This document shows, in pieces, positions 18,812 to 28,195 of a stretch of 58,543 nucleotides of DNA (within the stretch, counting starts at the first letter, position 1; every line of letters starts with the position of its first letter). The notes beneath the pieces were generated by a model. The model ran no database searches, was not told where the DNA came from, and saw only the letters and a program-made list of their open reading frames with translations. This DNA is from CAWEHU01 sp963808965 (GTDB taxonomy: Bacteria > Pseudomonadota > Alphaproteobacteria > Acetobacterales > Acetobacteraceae), in assembly GCA_963808965.1 (NCBI GenBank), contig CAWEHU010000021.1, positions 1 to 58,543 on the forward strand, read 5' to 3'. Both the position numbers and the translations under genes were made by a program.

Positions 18812-20062
18812 GTGAGCCCCGCGATGGGACGTATCGCAGCTGCGAGTTTCGTGGGCGCGCTGCTGGAGTGGTACGACTTCTACGTCTTCGCAACCGCCTC
18901 CGCGCTGGTGTTCGGTCCTTTGTTCTTCCCCAGCGGCGATCCGTTGCTCAGCACCATGGCGTCGTTCGGCGCCTTCGCGTCCGGCTTCCTGGCCCGCCCG
19001 ATCGGCGGGCTGATCTTCGGCGACATCGGCGATCGGATCGGCCGCAGGGCGAGCCTCATCGCCACCCTCGTGATCATCGGGACTGGCACATTCCTGATCG
19101 GCCTGCTGCCGAGCTTCGCGCAGGCAGGGGTCTGGGCGCCGATCCTGCTGATCACCCTGCGGGTGGCGCAGGGGATCGGGTTGGGCGGTGAATACGCCGG
19201 GGCCAGCCTGATCACGATTGAGCACGCCCCCTCCGGGCGACGTGGCTTCTGGGGCAGCCTGCCCCAGGCGGCCTCCCCGGGCGGGTTGCTGCTCTCGTCC
19301 CTGGTGTTCGGGCTGATCGCCCTACTGCCACCCCGGGCGTTCATCGCCTGGGGGTGGCGGGTGCCATTTCTGCTCAGCGTCATCATGCTCGGAATCGGGC
19401 TCTATGTGCGGCTGCATATCGCCGAGACCCCGGAATTCGAGGCGATCCGGGGCGTGCGCACCGAGCTGCCCATCGTCGACTTGCTGCGCACGCACGGCAG
19501 GGCCGCCCTGCTCGCCACCGGCGCGCGATTAGCGGAGACCGTGTCGGGCAACATGATCAAATCCTTCGGCCTGACCTACGTGACGGTCCAACTCGGCCTG
19601 CCGCGCGGCGAGGCGCTGGGCGCGTTGCTCGTCACCTCCGGCGTGGGGCTGATTGTCACGCCGCTGTATGGTGTGCTGGGCGACCGCTTCGGACCCCGCG
19701 CGGTGTACATGGCCGGGGCCGGCTTCGCGGCGCTGCTGGCATTCCCGTTCTTCTGGGTGCTGGAGGGCCGGACGATCGCGGCCGTGTGGCTCGCTTTCGT
19801 GACGGCTTACAATCTGGGGCCGACGCTGATGCTGAGCGTGCAGGCCACCTTCTTCACCACGCTGTTCGAGGCCCGGGTGCGCTACACCGGACTTTCCGTG
19901 GCGTACCAGGTCTCGGCGATCGTCGGCGGGTTCACGCCGCTGATCTCGCTGACGTTCCTGCAGCAGACCGATGGAGCTCCCTGGGGCGTGGCGGCGTTCC
20001 TGGCCGCAGTGGCGTTGCTGTCGTTCAGCTGCGCAGCAAGGGTAAGGAGTGCGCGCCCGTGA
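18812..20062 (+). CDS. MFS transporter, metabolite:proton symporter (MHS) type
   Basis: A 416-residue inner-membrane transporter. The GTG at 18812 has GGGAG upstream; ATG 18824 is an alternative. Hallmarks of the MHS subfamily (ProP/ShiA/KgtP) are present: ASFVGALLEWYDFYVFATAS at the start of helix 1, ARPIGGLIFGDIGDRIGRR between helices 2 and 3, and RVAQGIGLGGEYAGASLITI in helices 4-5. A second D-RxG-R-like motif, GVLGDRFGPRAV, marks the second half. Known substrates are organic acids, betaines or shikimate; the substrate here cannot be read. A cyclopropane-fatty-acid synthase gene follows after 60 bp, probably in one transcript. Confidence 0.9.
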   Translation: MSPAMGRIAAASFVGALLEWYDFYVFATASALVFGPLFFPSGDPLLSTMASFGAFASGFLARPIGGLIFGDIGDRIGRRASLIATLVIIGTGTFLIGLLPSFAQAGVWAPILLITLRVAQGIGLGGEYAGASLITIEHAPSGRRGFWGSLPQAASPGGLLLSSLVFGLIALLPPRAFIAWGWRVPFLLSVIMLGIGLYVRLHIAETPEFEAIRGVRTELPIVDLLRTHGRAALLATGARLAETVSGNMIKSFGLTYVTVQLGLPRGEALGALLVTSGVGLIVTPLYGVLGDRFGPRAVYMAGAGFAALLAFPFFWVLEGRTIAAVWLAFVTAYNLGPTLMLSVQATFFTTLFEARVRYTGLSVAYQVSAIVGGFTPLISLTFLQQTDGAPWGVAAFLAAVALLSFSCAARVRSARP

Positions 20063-20122
20063 GCGGATGCGCCGGCACGGTTGCGGCACGGCCCCGGATC
20101 CCGGCCCAAGGAGCCGTTTCCT

Positions 20123-21494
20123 TTGACTGATGTGATTCGCCCCGGCAATCTCCGCTTGTTTTTTGGGCGGGCTTTGCCGGGTACCGTGATCATTCAGGCT
20201 GCCTTAGACGCCATCCTCAGGCGATTTATCACTCGCGGTCGGTTAAGGGTTCGCTGGCCCGACGGACGCTTCACTTCCTACGCCGGCCCGCCTGACTCTG
20301 GCCCTGCCGCGGGGCTCGCCTTCAATGATCGCCGCACCGTCAGGCGGTTGATCCTGAACCCGGAGATGGCGCTCGGTGAGGCCTATATGGATGGCGGGCT
20401 GATACCCGTCGACTGCGGCATCCACGACGTGCTGAGCCTCATCCTGGCCAATTTCGCCGTCAACGACGGCCGTCATCCAGTCCCGCTGCTCCGCCGTGTC
20501 GTGGCTGTAGCGCGGCGCCTCGACCAACTCAACAGCTACGGCCGCGCGCGACGCAACGTGGCGCACCATTATGACCTGAATGGGAGGCTATACAGTCTAT
20601 TCCTGGATCGGGACCGGCAGGTACTCGTGCGCTTACTTCCGGCATGGCGACGAGTCGCTGGAAGAGGCGCAGATCGCGAAGAAGCGGCACATTGCGGCCA
20701 AGCTCTGTCTCGACCGTCCCGATCTCGCGGTGCTGGACATCGGCTGCGGCTGGGGCGGGCTTGCGTTGACGCTCGCGCGCGACTACGGCGCGCGCGTGAC
20801 CGGCATCACGTTGTCCGCCGAGCAGCTGCAAGAAGCCCGGGCACGGGCCGCCGCCGAAGGTCTTGAGGACCGGGCCTCCTTCGAGCTGCTCGACTACCGC
20901 GCCTTGCATCGTCCGTTTGACCGGATCGTTTCGGTCGGTATGTTCGAGCATGTCGGTGTCGGTTACTATCCCGCCTTCTTTGAAACCGTCGCGCGCTGCC
21001 TGAAGCCGGACGGCATCGCCTTGCTGCACACGATCGGGCAGTGGCAGGGGCCCGCGAGGACCAATCCTTGGATTGGCAAGTACATCTTCCCGGGCGGCTA
21101 TTGCCCGGCACTGAGCGAGATCATGCCCAGGATCGAGCAATCGGGGCTGCTGATCACCGACCTGGAGGTGCTACGTCTGCATTACGCGAAGACGCTGCGA
21201 CACTGGAGGCGGCGATTTGCCGCCAATCGCGACGCCCTCGCCGCCCTGCACGACGAGCGCTTCTGCCGCATGTGGGAATTTTACCTGTCGAGCTGCGAAC
21301 TCGCCTTTCGGACCGGCATGTTCAACAATTTCCAGATCCAGCTCGCTCATCAGCAGAGCGCCGTGCCGCTCACCCGCGACTACATCACGCAAGCGGATGA
21401 ACAGTTTAGCGCAGGGCACCGAGGCCCGAATTGGCCAACCTGGGCGCAGGACCGGCCGAGTGGTGCGCCCAGGGCTCGGCCCAGCCGGAAATGA
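20123..21494 (+). pseudogene. cfa: cyclopropane-fatty-acyl-phospholipid synthase, one frameshift
   Basis: This SAM-dependent enzyme adds a methylene bridge to unsaturated acyl chains of membrane phospholipids. TTG 20123 follows AAGGAG. The N-terminal domain (LILNPEMALGEAYMDGGLIP, RARRNVAHHYDLNGRLYSLF) is followed by a single inserted G at about 20617 (CAGGTAC for CAGTAC). The second part reads YSCAYFRHGDESLEEAQ, SAM motif VLDIGCGWGGLALTLAR, VGMFEHVGVGYYPAFF, HTIGQWQGPARTNPWIGKYI and FPGGYCPALSE. Length and motifs are complete apart from the indel. The C-terminal about 20 residues look unrelated and overlap the antisense depolymerase fragment, so the end may be altered by recombination. Confidence 0.9.
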
Positions 21495-21860
21495 AAGGCA
21501 CCGGGCACGCGGCCCTGCTCCGCCCATTTGGTCAGCGGTATGGCCTGGGTCAATTGCGCGATGACCGCGTCGCCATTGCACGGGTACACGATGGTGTCGC
21601 GGTCGCCATGGAAAACGATTGCCGGAACAACGCGGCGGGCTTTTCTCCCTCGGAGTCCCGGTCAGAATTTCCGCCCCGCAGGCGAGGCCCGAGTGCACGC
21701 CGATCGCCGCATACAGATCGGGATAGGCTCTTCCCATGATTGCCGCAGCCGCGGCTCCGGCGGATAATCCGGCCACATAGACGCGCTCTGGGTTGACCGA
21801 ATAGTCGTGCATCACCTTTGCGCGTGATGCCGGCGATCAGCGCGGGTTTGCGGGAGCATC
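21495..21860 (-). pseudogene. PHB depolymerase-family esterase remnant
   Basis: The central part of an alpha/beta hydrolase of the PHB depolymerase family: ALIAGITRK, then after a frameshift VMHDYSVNPERVYVAGLSAG, IMGRAYPDLYAAIGVHSGLA. The nucleophile motif GLSAG is present; the later Asp and His regions are only partly recognisable (YPCNGDAVI, WAEQGRVPGAF). Both ends are missing: the 5' side stops at about 21860 against a ParA fragment, and the 3' side runs into the cfa end. It cannot encode a working enzyme. Confidence 0.75.
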
Positions 21861-21965
21861 AAGAGCGGCAGCGGCAAGACGACCGTAACCACCAACCTTG
21901 CCTGCTTGTTCCACTCTCGGCCGCGTCGCTCTTGTGGATGCTGGAGATGATCGTCGAGCCTGGCA
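21853..21965 (+). pseudogene. ParA/MinD-type ATPase N-terminal fragment
   Basis: About 35 codons show a deviant Walker A of partition ATPases, SIKSGSGKTTVTTNLACLFH, and after a one-base shift GRVALVDAGDD, the expected second strand. Everything downstream is lost. It is unrelated in detail to the intact parA at 40.3 kb and marks another plasmid-derived scar. Confidence 0.65.
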
Positions 21966-22055
21966 TCGGCCCAACTTGTTGAACTCGGTCAGCGAGGCGC
22001 GGGTGAAATTGCGGTTCTTATTGCTGACCACCTTGATCCGCGCACCATCGACCGC
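21965..22055 (-). pseudogene. IS1182-type transposase scrap
   Basis: About 25 codons on the minus strand read AVDGARIKVVSNKNRNFTRA, followed by SLTEF. This matches the conserved DG-x-K-x-x-x-x-N-x-x-RNFT block of IS1182-family transposases. Nothing else of the element remains. Confidence 0.55.
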
Positions 22056-22241
22056 CCGACTGTCTTGTTGTGTATACTGTCTTGCCGTGTATATAGCCTC
22101 GGCTTGCAGTCCAGCCGTTTTTTCGAGCGAAGGCGAATGAAGTCGGTGTTAGCGTCGTGTACTATGGTGAGGTTCGGCAATCAGCTCCCCGCCGTCCTCG
22201 CCGCTGATTCAGCCCCGCTGGAAGCCAGAGCGAGCTTGCCA

Positions 22242-22890
22242 ATGCGTCTCTCCTACTCCGTCAAGACGAACCTCTTGGTCGCCGCGGCGCTCGCCGGTCT
22301 CGGGCTGCTGAGCGCGGCCGCGCGCCACCCCTCGCGCCAGCCCTCGCGGCATCCATCACAGCCGCTCCGCCGCCATCCGGCCACGGCCAGTGGCAGTCTG
22401 GCCTCGCTGCAGGACGAGCTGCGCAGCGTCGCGCCGCGCCCGAGCGCACCCGTTTCGGGCGGCGCCGCCCGCGGGCGCGAGGCCGACACGCCGAGCGAGA
22501 TCCCGGCCCGCGGCTGGTGGGACATCGCCAAGCGGACGGCGAGCCAGACCTCCGAGCACCGGCTGATGACGGAGGGGGCGGGGATCACCTTCTACGCCAT
22601 CCTGGCGATCTTCCCGGCACTCGCCGCCCTCGTCTCGGTCTATGGTCTGGTCGCCGACCCCGCCACCGTCTCCGGGCAGCTCAACGCGCTCTCGGGCATC
22701 GTGCCGGGCGGCGGGATGGACATCCTCGGCGACGAGCTCAAGCAACTCGTCTCGGCCGGCGGGGCAAGCTCGGGCTCGGTGCGATCATTGGCATTCTCGT
22801 CGCGTTGTGGAGTGCCAACGGCGGCACCAAAGCGATGTTCGACTCGCTCAACGTCGTCTATGATGAGCATGAGAAGCGGGGGTATATCCG
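22242..22890 (+). pseudogene. YihY/BrkB-family membrane protein, 3'-truncated and frameshifted
   Basis: YihY-family proteins are six-helix inner-membrane proteins of unclear function. From ATG 22242 there is an N-terminal hydrophobic segment (TNLLVAAALAGLGLLSAAA), a basic/proline-rich linker, then the family start WWDIAKRTASQTSEHRLMTE, GAGITFYAILAIFPALAALV and the PATVSGQLNALSGIVPGGGM region. A frameshift near 22765 leads to GLGAIIGILVALWSANGGTK and AMFDSLNVVYDEHEKR. At about 22890 the family sequence stops and a phasin segment follows. Roughly the last half, including the remaining helices, is lost. Confidence 0.8.
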
Positions 22891-23240
22891 GCGTCGTACA
22901 AACCAACCTGCGGGCCGCGCAGGAGCTGTTCCGCCTCGCTAATCCCAGCGCCTTGGTCGAGCTGCAGCAGCGGTTCGCGGGCGAGTACCTGGACACACTC
23001 ATGCAAGGCAGCGCCACCTTCATTCGCGCCGTCCGCCGTACCGCCGACCAGACACTCGGCCCGATCGAGGAGCAGATCGAGCACGTCAGCAGGCTGGTCG
23101 GGGCGATCAGCACCGGGGAGGTGAGCAGTACCAGAACGCGGCGGAGTAGCCCGTCTCCAGGATTGAAAAAACGAGTTCCGGACTGGAATGGCCGCTGGCG
23201 CCCACAGGCCCATCGGCCGTTTCCATGCTCGCCGGCATAA
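22891..23240 (+). pseudogene. phasin-family C-terminal fragment
   Basis: This segment is joined directly to the YihY fragment. It reads NLRAAQELFRLANPSALVEL, QQRFAGEYLDTLMQGSATFI and RAVRRTADQTLGPIEEQIE, an amphipathic helical stretch typical of phasins that coat polyhydroxyalkanoate granules. Its 5' half is missing. The frame runs to a stop at 23240, but the last about 50 codons look noncoding. The in-frame joining to YihY sequence is a recombination product rather than a natural fusion. Confidence 0.65.
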
Positions 23241-23585
23241 TGCTGCCTGCCTCAGTCGCCGCAGCCGACAAGCGGATTGCGCGGCTGATCGCCAAGCCCT
23301 GCTCGGGCCGCGATAGGCGCGCATCGGCGGGCGCCGCGTCGTCCGGAAACACCAGGGGCGGAACCGGTTCTCCAGCCGGCGAGGCCGAGACGGGATCCGC
23401 CGCCCGGGAACGGAACGCGACCAGCATTCGCCGTGTATGCGGAGGTCGGCGTCGGCGTTGCCGAGAAGTCATCCACGGAGAAAAGCGCTAAATCCCCGTC
23501 GTTTTGTCCTGCATGTATTCAATTCGTCGGAGCCGGGGTAAAGCTCTTCCCCGTTGCAGCATTCAGCCAACCAGCTGACCGCCGA
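23241..23585. other. intergenic stretch, nothing recognised
   Basis: Open frames on both strands lack motifs. The piece lies between the phasin and PAS-kinase fragments and is probably recombination debris. Confidence 0.35.
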
Positions 23586-24015
23586 TCAGCCGGCGCGACC
23601 TGCTTGCAGCAGCAACTCCTCCATCCGCTTTGGCAGCACTTCCTTCTCGCATTCGATGGCTCGGCGTTCGGTGACATCCTCAAACCCCAATAAAAGGGTT
23701 CGATGGCCGTTTCCTTCATAGAAAACCTTGCGCGCATTTAAAATCAACGTGCGCTGCCCGAGGCCGGAAAACATCACCTCGACTTCAAATCCTTCCATGA
23801 CTGCGTGATCGGGAACTACTTGCCCCAAAAGATTTCAAGCCAGGAATGTTAAGCTGACCATCAAGGATGATCGTAAATCCATCGTCAGAGGACATCCTCA
23901 GAACTGACACGAAACCTAAGGAAAAATAATCGGCTGGCATGCGACGCAGAAGTTCTCGTCATAGTACCAGAAGCGGCTTGCGGACAGTGTCAAGGATCGC
24001 TTGCGCCAACATCGA
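23586..24015 (-). pseudogene. PAS-domain sensor kinase remnant
   Basis: On the minus strand a degraded PAS domain can be followed: AQAILDTVRKPLLVL at about 24010, then DGQLNIPGLK, VMEGFEVEVMFSGLGQRTLI, LNARKVFYEGNGHRTLLLGF and EDVTERRAIECEKEV. This is the PAS block found in HWE/HisKA-type sensor kinases, where a coiled linker and the phosphoacceptor domain normally follow. Several frame changes are needed and the kinase part is absent. It is a fragment with no expected activity. Confidence 0.65.
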
Positions 24016-24686
24016 TGCAGAATTCAACGCGCTTGAGCGGGTCGCTCACGAATTGCGTCATCCATCCACCTCAAGGCCTCGCACGAGGCACTATCCTAGC
24101 TAGCACAGCGCGTAAATGGCCCCTCCTCTTGCATTGTGGATGGTCCCATGACGGCGCGCTGGGCGCCCGCCCGTGCCTGCACAACAACCAGGCGCCGCGT
24201 AGACCATATCGGTGTCCACCAAAACGGGGGAAGGTCATCTTCGGCCTGTTCACCCTCCTTGGATTCCGCTCCGGGCCTGCGCGATCTCAAGGACCGCAGA
24301 CTCTATGTGTTGCCCGGGCAGGAAGTGCCCGCGGTCCTGCAAACACTCGTCGACGGCGACCACGGCGAGCGCCGTTCAAAGGCTTGTGCAGCGGCGGATG
24401 AGTGCGAAGCGGCAGATGCGCTGGTTATCACGGGGCGCGCACCTGATGCTCACGGTCAGAACGCGACGTTCGAGCGCGATCACGTCGCGGCCGAACGGTC
24501 GACCAACCGTCCCTACCGCCGCGTCTGCGTGACCACCCTCAGGTTCGAGACGGTCTCGTCGTCTCTGGCCTAAAGCTGCCCGCGCCAGCACATCCGCCGC
24601 TTCGGGGAATACGTTCCCGATATAAACGCTCTCAACTCGTGCGGTATGCAGGTGCTCTTGCCATACCACCTCGAGGAACATTCGCC
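24016..24686. other. intergenic stretch before the Ntn hydrolase gene
   Basis: A plus-strand open frame at 24136-24573 (145 codons) includes plausible-looking protein (GLRDLKDRRLYVLPGQEVPA), but no family or ribosome site was recognised. The promoter of the downstream gene should lie near 24600-24670. Confidence 0.35.
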
Positions 24687-25493
24687 ATGACCGTCATCGT
24701 TTCCGTAAAGATCAATGATGGGATTGTCATGGCGGCCGATAGTGCCGGGTCCATGAGCAGCGGGCAGGTCTACGCGCACGCGAATAAGATCGCGAACCTG
24801 TGTCGCGGACTGCCTATAGGGGCGATGTCCACCGGCTCTGGCGGCATCGGCAACGAGTCCGTCGAGACCCTTCTCAAGGATCTGCGGCGGCGCTTCACCG
24901 AACTCGAACCGGCGCATGCCGACTGGCATCTCGATCCGGCGAACTACACGGTGGTTCAGGTTGCCGAGCGGCTGCGGTCTTTCCTGTTCGATGAGAAGGC
25001 TACGGCCTGCCCGGACCCGACCAATCTCCAGGTGCGCCTATGCGGCTACTCCGCCGGTCGCCCGTTAGCCGAGGTGTGGGAGGTCAACATGGCGGCACAC
25101 ACCTGCCCGCCGCCGCGCCAGATCATGGATGAGAGCAGCTTTGGAGTGCTGTGGGACGGGCAGTACGAGGCCCTGAACCGCCTGATCCTGGGCCTCGGCT
25201 ACAATATCAGCGAAGCCCTGGTGCGGCATGGGATTGCGCCGCAGAGCGCCGGGGAACTGCAGGCGAACCTGACAAAGGACCTGTACGCGACACTTGCCGT
25301 TCCTGCCATGCCAATTCAGGACGCGATCGATCTGGCGCGCTTTCTGGTTGAGACCACGATTGGTTTCGTGCGCTTCGCCGTGTTTCTGCCCAAGTCCGTC
25401 GGCGGCGCAATAGAGATTGCCGCCGTCACCAAACACGAAGGTTTCCGCTGGGTACAGAGGAAGGACGTTTATCCCCGCATCTCGATTAGCTAG
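24687..25493 (+). CDS. proteasome-like Ntn-hydrolase family protein
   Basis: A 268-residue protein starting at ATG 24687 with GAGGAA upstream. After removal of Met the chain begins TVIVSVKINDGIVMAADSAG. Numbering from that Thr gives Thr1, Asp17 and Lys33 (in HANKIANL), the exact spacing of catalytic residues in proteasome beta subunits and HslV. GAMSTGSGGIGNESVETLL and the later CGYSAGRPLAEVWEV fit the beta-sandwich core. The C-terminal about 100 residues extend beyond a standard subunit. A self-compartmentalising protease or amidase is inferred. It has no partner ATPase nearby, stands alone between degraded DNA and exoD, and is free of indels. Confidence 0.7.
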   Translation: MTVIVSVKINDGIVMAADSAGSMSSGQVYAHANKIANLCRGLPIGAMSTGSGGIGNESVETLLKDLRRRFTELEPAHADWHLDPANYTVVQVAERLRSFLFDEKATACPDPTNLQVRLCGYSAGRPLAEVWEVNMAAHTCPPPRQIMDESSFGVLWDGQYEALNRLILGLGYNISEALVRHGIAPQSAGELQANLTKDLYATLAVPAMPIQDAIDLARFLVETTIGFVRFAVFLPKSVGGAIEIAAVTKHEGFRWVQRKDVYPRISIS

Positions 25494-25591
25494 GTCGTCT
25501 TCTCCGTCCAATTTCCTGCAGGAGCTTCGACTTAGGCTGCTGGGCGGGGAACTCGGCCAGGTTTTAGCATCGGGTATCCGCGCCGCGGTGC

Positions 25592-26221
25592 TCACCTCCC
25601 CAGCCAGACCGCCGTCGCAACCGTGCCCCATAGCGCCATAGCCCCCACCGCAAAGAGACCAAGGGCAATCGCCAGGGCGAGCGCGAGCAGTATGCCATCC
25701 TCTTCTAGGTAGGCGAAGGCCAGGAGGACAATTGTCAGGCTGACCGGGAGGTTGCTGAGCGGGAGGGGAGCAAGGAGGCAGCCGCCGAGCAGGAGCACGA
25801 AGCCGCCGATCACGCGTTTGGTTATCTCGAAGGGTGTGGGCCAGCGGGGGCGGATCAAACGTTCCAGATAACGGAGCGCCGGGATAATCCGCTTGAGCAT
25901 ATTAGCAAGTTTGTCAGTCGCGACGGCTCGTTCCGCGACGCGCCGGGGGAAGACGGGCGCGGGATGCGCGCGGATCATCTGGAAGGCTGGGATGGCAAGC
26001 ATCAATCCGGCGACCGGCGACACCACCGGGAGCAGGCCGCAAACGCCGAGTAAGAGCAGGATGATGCCGAACGAGCGTGTGCGGAGATGGCCAATCAGCC
26101 AAGCCAGCGTCACATGATCGGCCGGCGCATCGCGGATCAGGCATTCCAGGACAACGGAGGTCGGAAGACGCGGCGCGGTTCCTTGCGGAGGAACAGTTCC
26201 AGCCGTCGGCGATTCATCCAT
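25592..26221 (-). CDS. exoD: ExoD-family exopolysaccharide synthesis protein
   Basis: A polytopic inner-membrane protein of about 209 residues (ATG 26221; GTG 26266 would add 15). Family features: LAWLIGHLRTRSFGIILLLL, PVVSPVAGLMLAIPAFQMIR, MLKRIIPALRYLERLIRPRW, followed by four hydrophobic helices to the C-terminus (VIGGFVLLLGGCLLAPLPLS). ExoD in rhizobia influences exopolysaccharide output and alkali tolerance; the mechanism is not known. It converges with the Ntn hydrolase gene, about 100 bp apart. Confidence 0.88.
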   Translation of the reverse strand: MDESPTAGTVPPQGTAPRLPTSVVLECLIRDAPADHVTLAWLIGHLRTRSFGIILLLLGVCGLLPVVSPVAGLMLAIPAFQMIRAHPAPVFPRRVAERAVATDKLANMLKRIIPALRYLERLIRPRWPTPFEITKRVIGGFVLLLGGCLLAPLPLSNLPVSLTIVLLAFAYLEEDGILLALALAIALGLFAVGAMALWGTVATAVWLGR

Positions 26222-26418
26222 CGCCGTGAACCTGGACTCGATACCGCTCAGCAAGGGGTCGTCCACCGTAATCCAATGCCCCGTTCAAGCCTCTCGATCT
26301 TCGAGCGACGTATCGGCCATGATCCCCGTACATAGCCGCGCATCGAGGAATGTGATCAGCGTCTGCGAGGAACATTTGGTATCCCGCTGCTCTGGCCGGA
26401 CGCAGAGGATGCAGCAGG

Positions 26419-27423
26419 ATGCCACCGGGTGAATTACACGCCGGAATATGGGACTCGGAACGTTTGCGCGTGGCGACCGACGCGGCCGGAATAGCCCTGT
26501 GGTCCTGGAACGTCGACACGGACGAAATCGCCCTGGACGAACGTGCGCACGGCCTCTGGGGAGTTCCACAAAATAGCCCTGTGACCTTTGAGGACCTATC
26601 GGCGCGCATTCATCCCGCCGATCTCGAGAGGGTGAGAACCGCCTTCACCGCGACCCGGGCAACCGTGGGTCTTTACGAGATCGACTTCCGCGTATTGCAC
26701 GGCGATGAGGTTCGGTGGATTTCCGCTCGAGGGCAGGGCGCCGACGACGGCACATCGGCCGCGTCGTGTTCGGGGTCTTCCTCGACGTCACTCCCCGCAA
26801 ACAGGCCGAGGAAACGCGCGAGATGCTCGCGGCAGAGATGAAGTCATCGGGTCAAGAACCTGTTCGCCATCGCCGCCGCCCTCACCGCAATCGCGGCGCG
26901 CTCGGCGGCGACGACGACAGAGATGGCGCGCGATCTGACGCAGCGGCTGACGGCTCTGGGGCGTGCTCACGACCTCGTCCGTCCCATCCCCGGCCAGGAA
27001 GAACGCAGGGCGGCTCCCCTGCGTGACCTGCTCGCTGCCTTGCTCGCGCCCTACGACGACAGGGGCGCGGTTGGCGACCGCATCCACGTCTCCGTGCCAG
27101 AGATGCGTGTCGGCGAAACCTCGGCGACAACGCTCGCGCTGGTGGTCCACGAGCTGGCGACCAACTCGATCAAGTATGGCGCGCTTTCGGTCGCGGGCGG
27201 CGCGCTCTACCTGTCGTGCATCGACCACAACGATCATCTGGTAATTGTCTGGACTGAGCGGGGCGGACCGCCCGTTGCTGCGCCCCCCGGGCCGGCAGGC
27301 TTGCGGAGCAGGCTGGTGTTCCAGAGTCTGGCCGGCCAGCTTGGCGGCTCCATCGCATACGACTGGCCGATAGCGGGCGTGGTGATAACGCTACGAATGA
27401 GCAAGGCTCGCCTGACGACGTGA
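26419..27423 (+). pseudogene. HWE-family sensor histidine kinase, two compensating frameshifts
   Basis: This cytoplasmic kinase lacks membrane segments. An N-terminal PAS domain (LRVATDAAGIALWSWNVDTD, LERVRTAFTATRATVGLYEI) is followed by FGVFLDVTPRKQAEETRE. The phosphoacceptor block reads AEMK then HRVKNLFAIAAALTAIAAR once a single inserted T near 26849 is removed; the His of HRVKNL is the HWE acceptor site. The ATP-binding domain has TLALVVHELATNSIKYGAL and LRSRLVFQSLAGQLGGSIAY. A second frameshift near 26748 compensates, so first and last parts share a frame. A single-domain response regulator converges from the other side and is its likely partner, although HWE kinases often act with several. 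Confidence 0.85.
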
Positions 27424-27481
27424 GTGACGTGACCATGCACGTCTCCGTGCGCCGTAATCCCGTAATCCCGTGATAAGCTAC

Positions 27482-27859
27482 TTAACGCCTTTGGGCCAAG
27501 CGCCTCACGGTCTCCACGATCTCTTGAGGACTGTAGGGCTTGTTGATGAAGACGGCGGGCGGCTTCAACACATTAAGGCGGCTCATCACGCGTTTTGCGT
27601 CAACGCCGGAGACGACCAACACCGGCATCGCGGGGTTCCGGTTCCGGGCGTATACGGCAACATCGATACCGTCGAGCTTCCCAGGCATTTGAAGATCGGT
27701 AAACAACACGTCGAAGCTATCGACCTGATCGAGCAGGCTGATAACCTCGTCGCCGTTCTCTGCCTGGACCACGTCGAAGCCCTCATCCCGGAGAGTTTCC
27801 GCGATCATTAGCCGAATGAGGCCCTCGTCTTCGACGAGCAGCACTCGCCTCGCTGCCAC
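27482..27859 (-). CDS. single-domain response regulator (CheY-like receiver)
   Basis: A 125-residue receiver domain with no output domain. Acidic pocket DE in VLLVEDEGLIRLMIAETL, phospho-acceptor Asp in FDVLFTDLQMPGKLDG, conserved Ser in VLVVSGVDA and Lys in VFINKPYSPQEIV are all present. Such stand-alone receivers commonly pair with HWE kinases in alphaproteobacteria, for example in phosphorelays. The gene is tail-to-tail with the kinase at 26.4-27.4 kb with a 58-bp gap. No indel is seen. Confidence 0.9.
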   Translation of the reverse strand: MAARRVLLVEDEGLIRLMIAETLRDEGFDVVQAENGDEVISLLDQVDSFDVLFTDLQMPGKLDGIDVAVYARNRNPAMPVLVVSGVDAKRVMSRLNVLKPPAVFINKPYSPQEIVETVRRLAQRR

Positions 27860-28158
27860 TTGATCCTTCCAAGGACGGCCTCTTGGGCCGTCCGACAGGC
27901 ACCATGGTCAAGTGCAGGGACGGAGCCCGCGTTGCATGTCATTGCACCCGAGCGTCCAACAACCAGACACAATCTGCGATATGCCGATCGTGCCATCGTC
28001 ACCTTTGAGTGTTTGAGCCTTCGATCGGGTTCGCCACAACTGATGAGGCAATCACTCCCCGTGACCACTCCAGTTCATGACAGGCCCGTTCGCAATATTC
28101 GTGCGCCCGGTCTCTTGCCGACCAATCCGCCTGCCCCTGCTGCGGCAGCGGAAGCTGG
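27860..28158. other. intergenic stretch upstream of the response regulator
   Basis: No gene is recognised. It must contain the promoter of the minus-strand response regulator and ends at the hairpin that follows the DUF2382 operon. Confidence 0.4.
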
Positions 28159-28189
28159 CCAGCGCTCCCCTGAGATGAGGGAGCGCTGG
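28159..28189 (-). terminator. strong hairpin after the phasin-DUF2382 operon
   Basis: A perfect 11-bp inverted repeat, CCAGCGCTCCC (28159-28169) and GGGAGCGCTGG (28179-28189), with a 9-base loop sits 7 bp past the stop of the last gene on the minus strand. There is no clear U-run, so it may be a transcript-stabilising hairpin or a weak intrinsic terminator. Confidence 0.6.
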
Positions 28190-28195
28190 TACGCG

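Noticed and set aside
22891..23240. A genuine YihY-phasin fusion protein
   Set aside because: The YihY part needs a frameshift before the junction and lacks half of its helices, so recombination debris is the simpler explanation.
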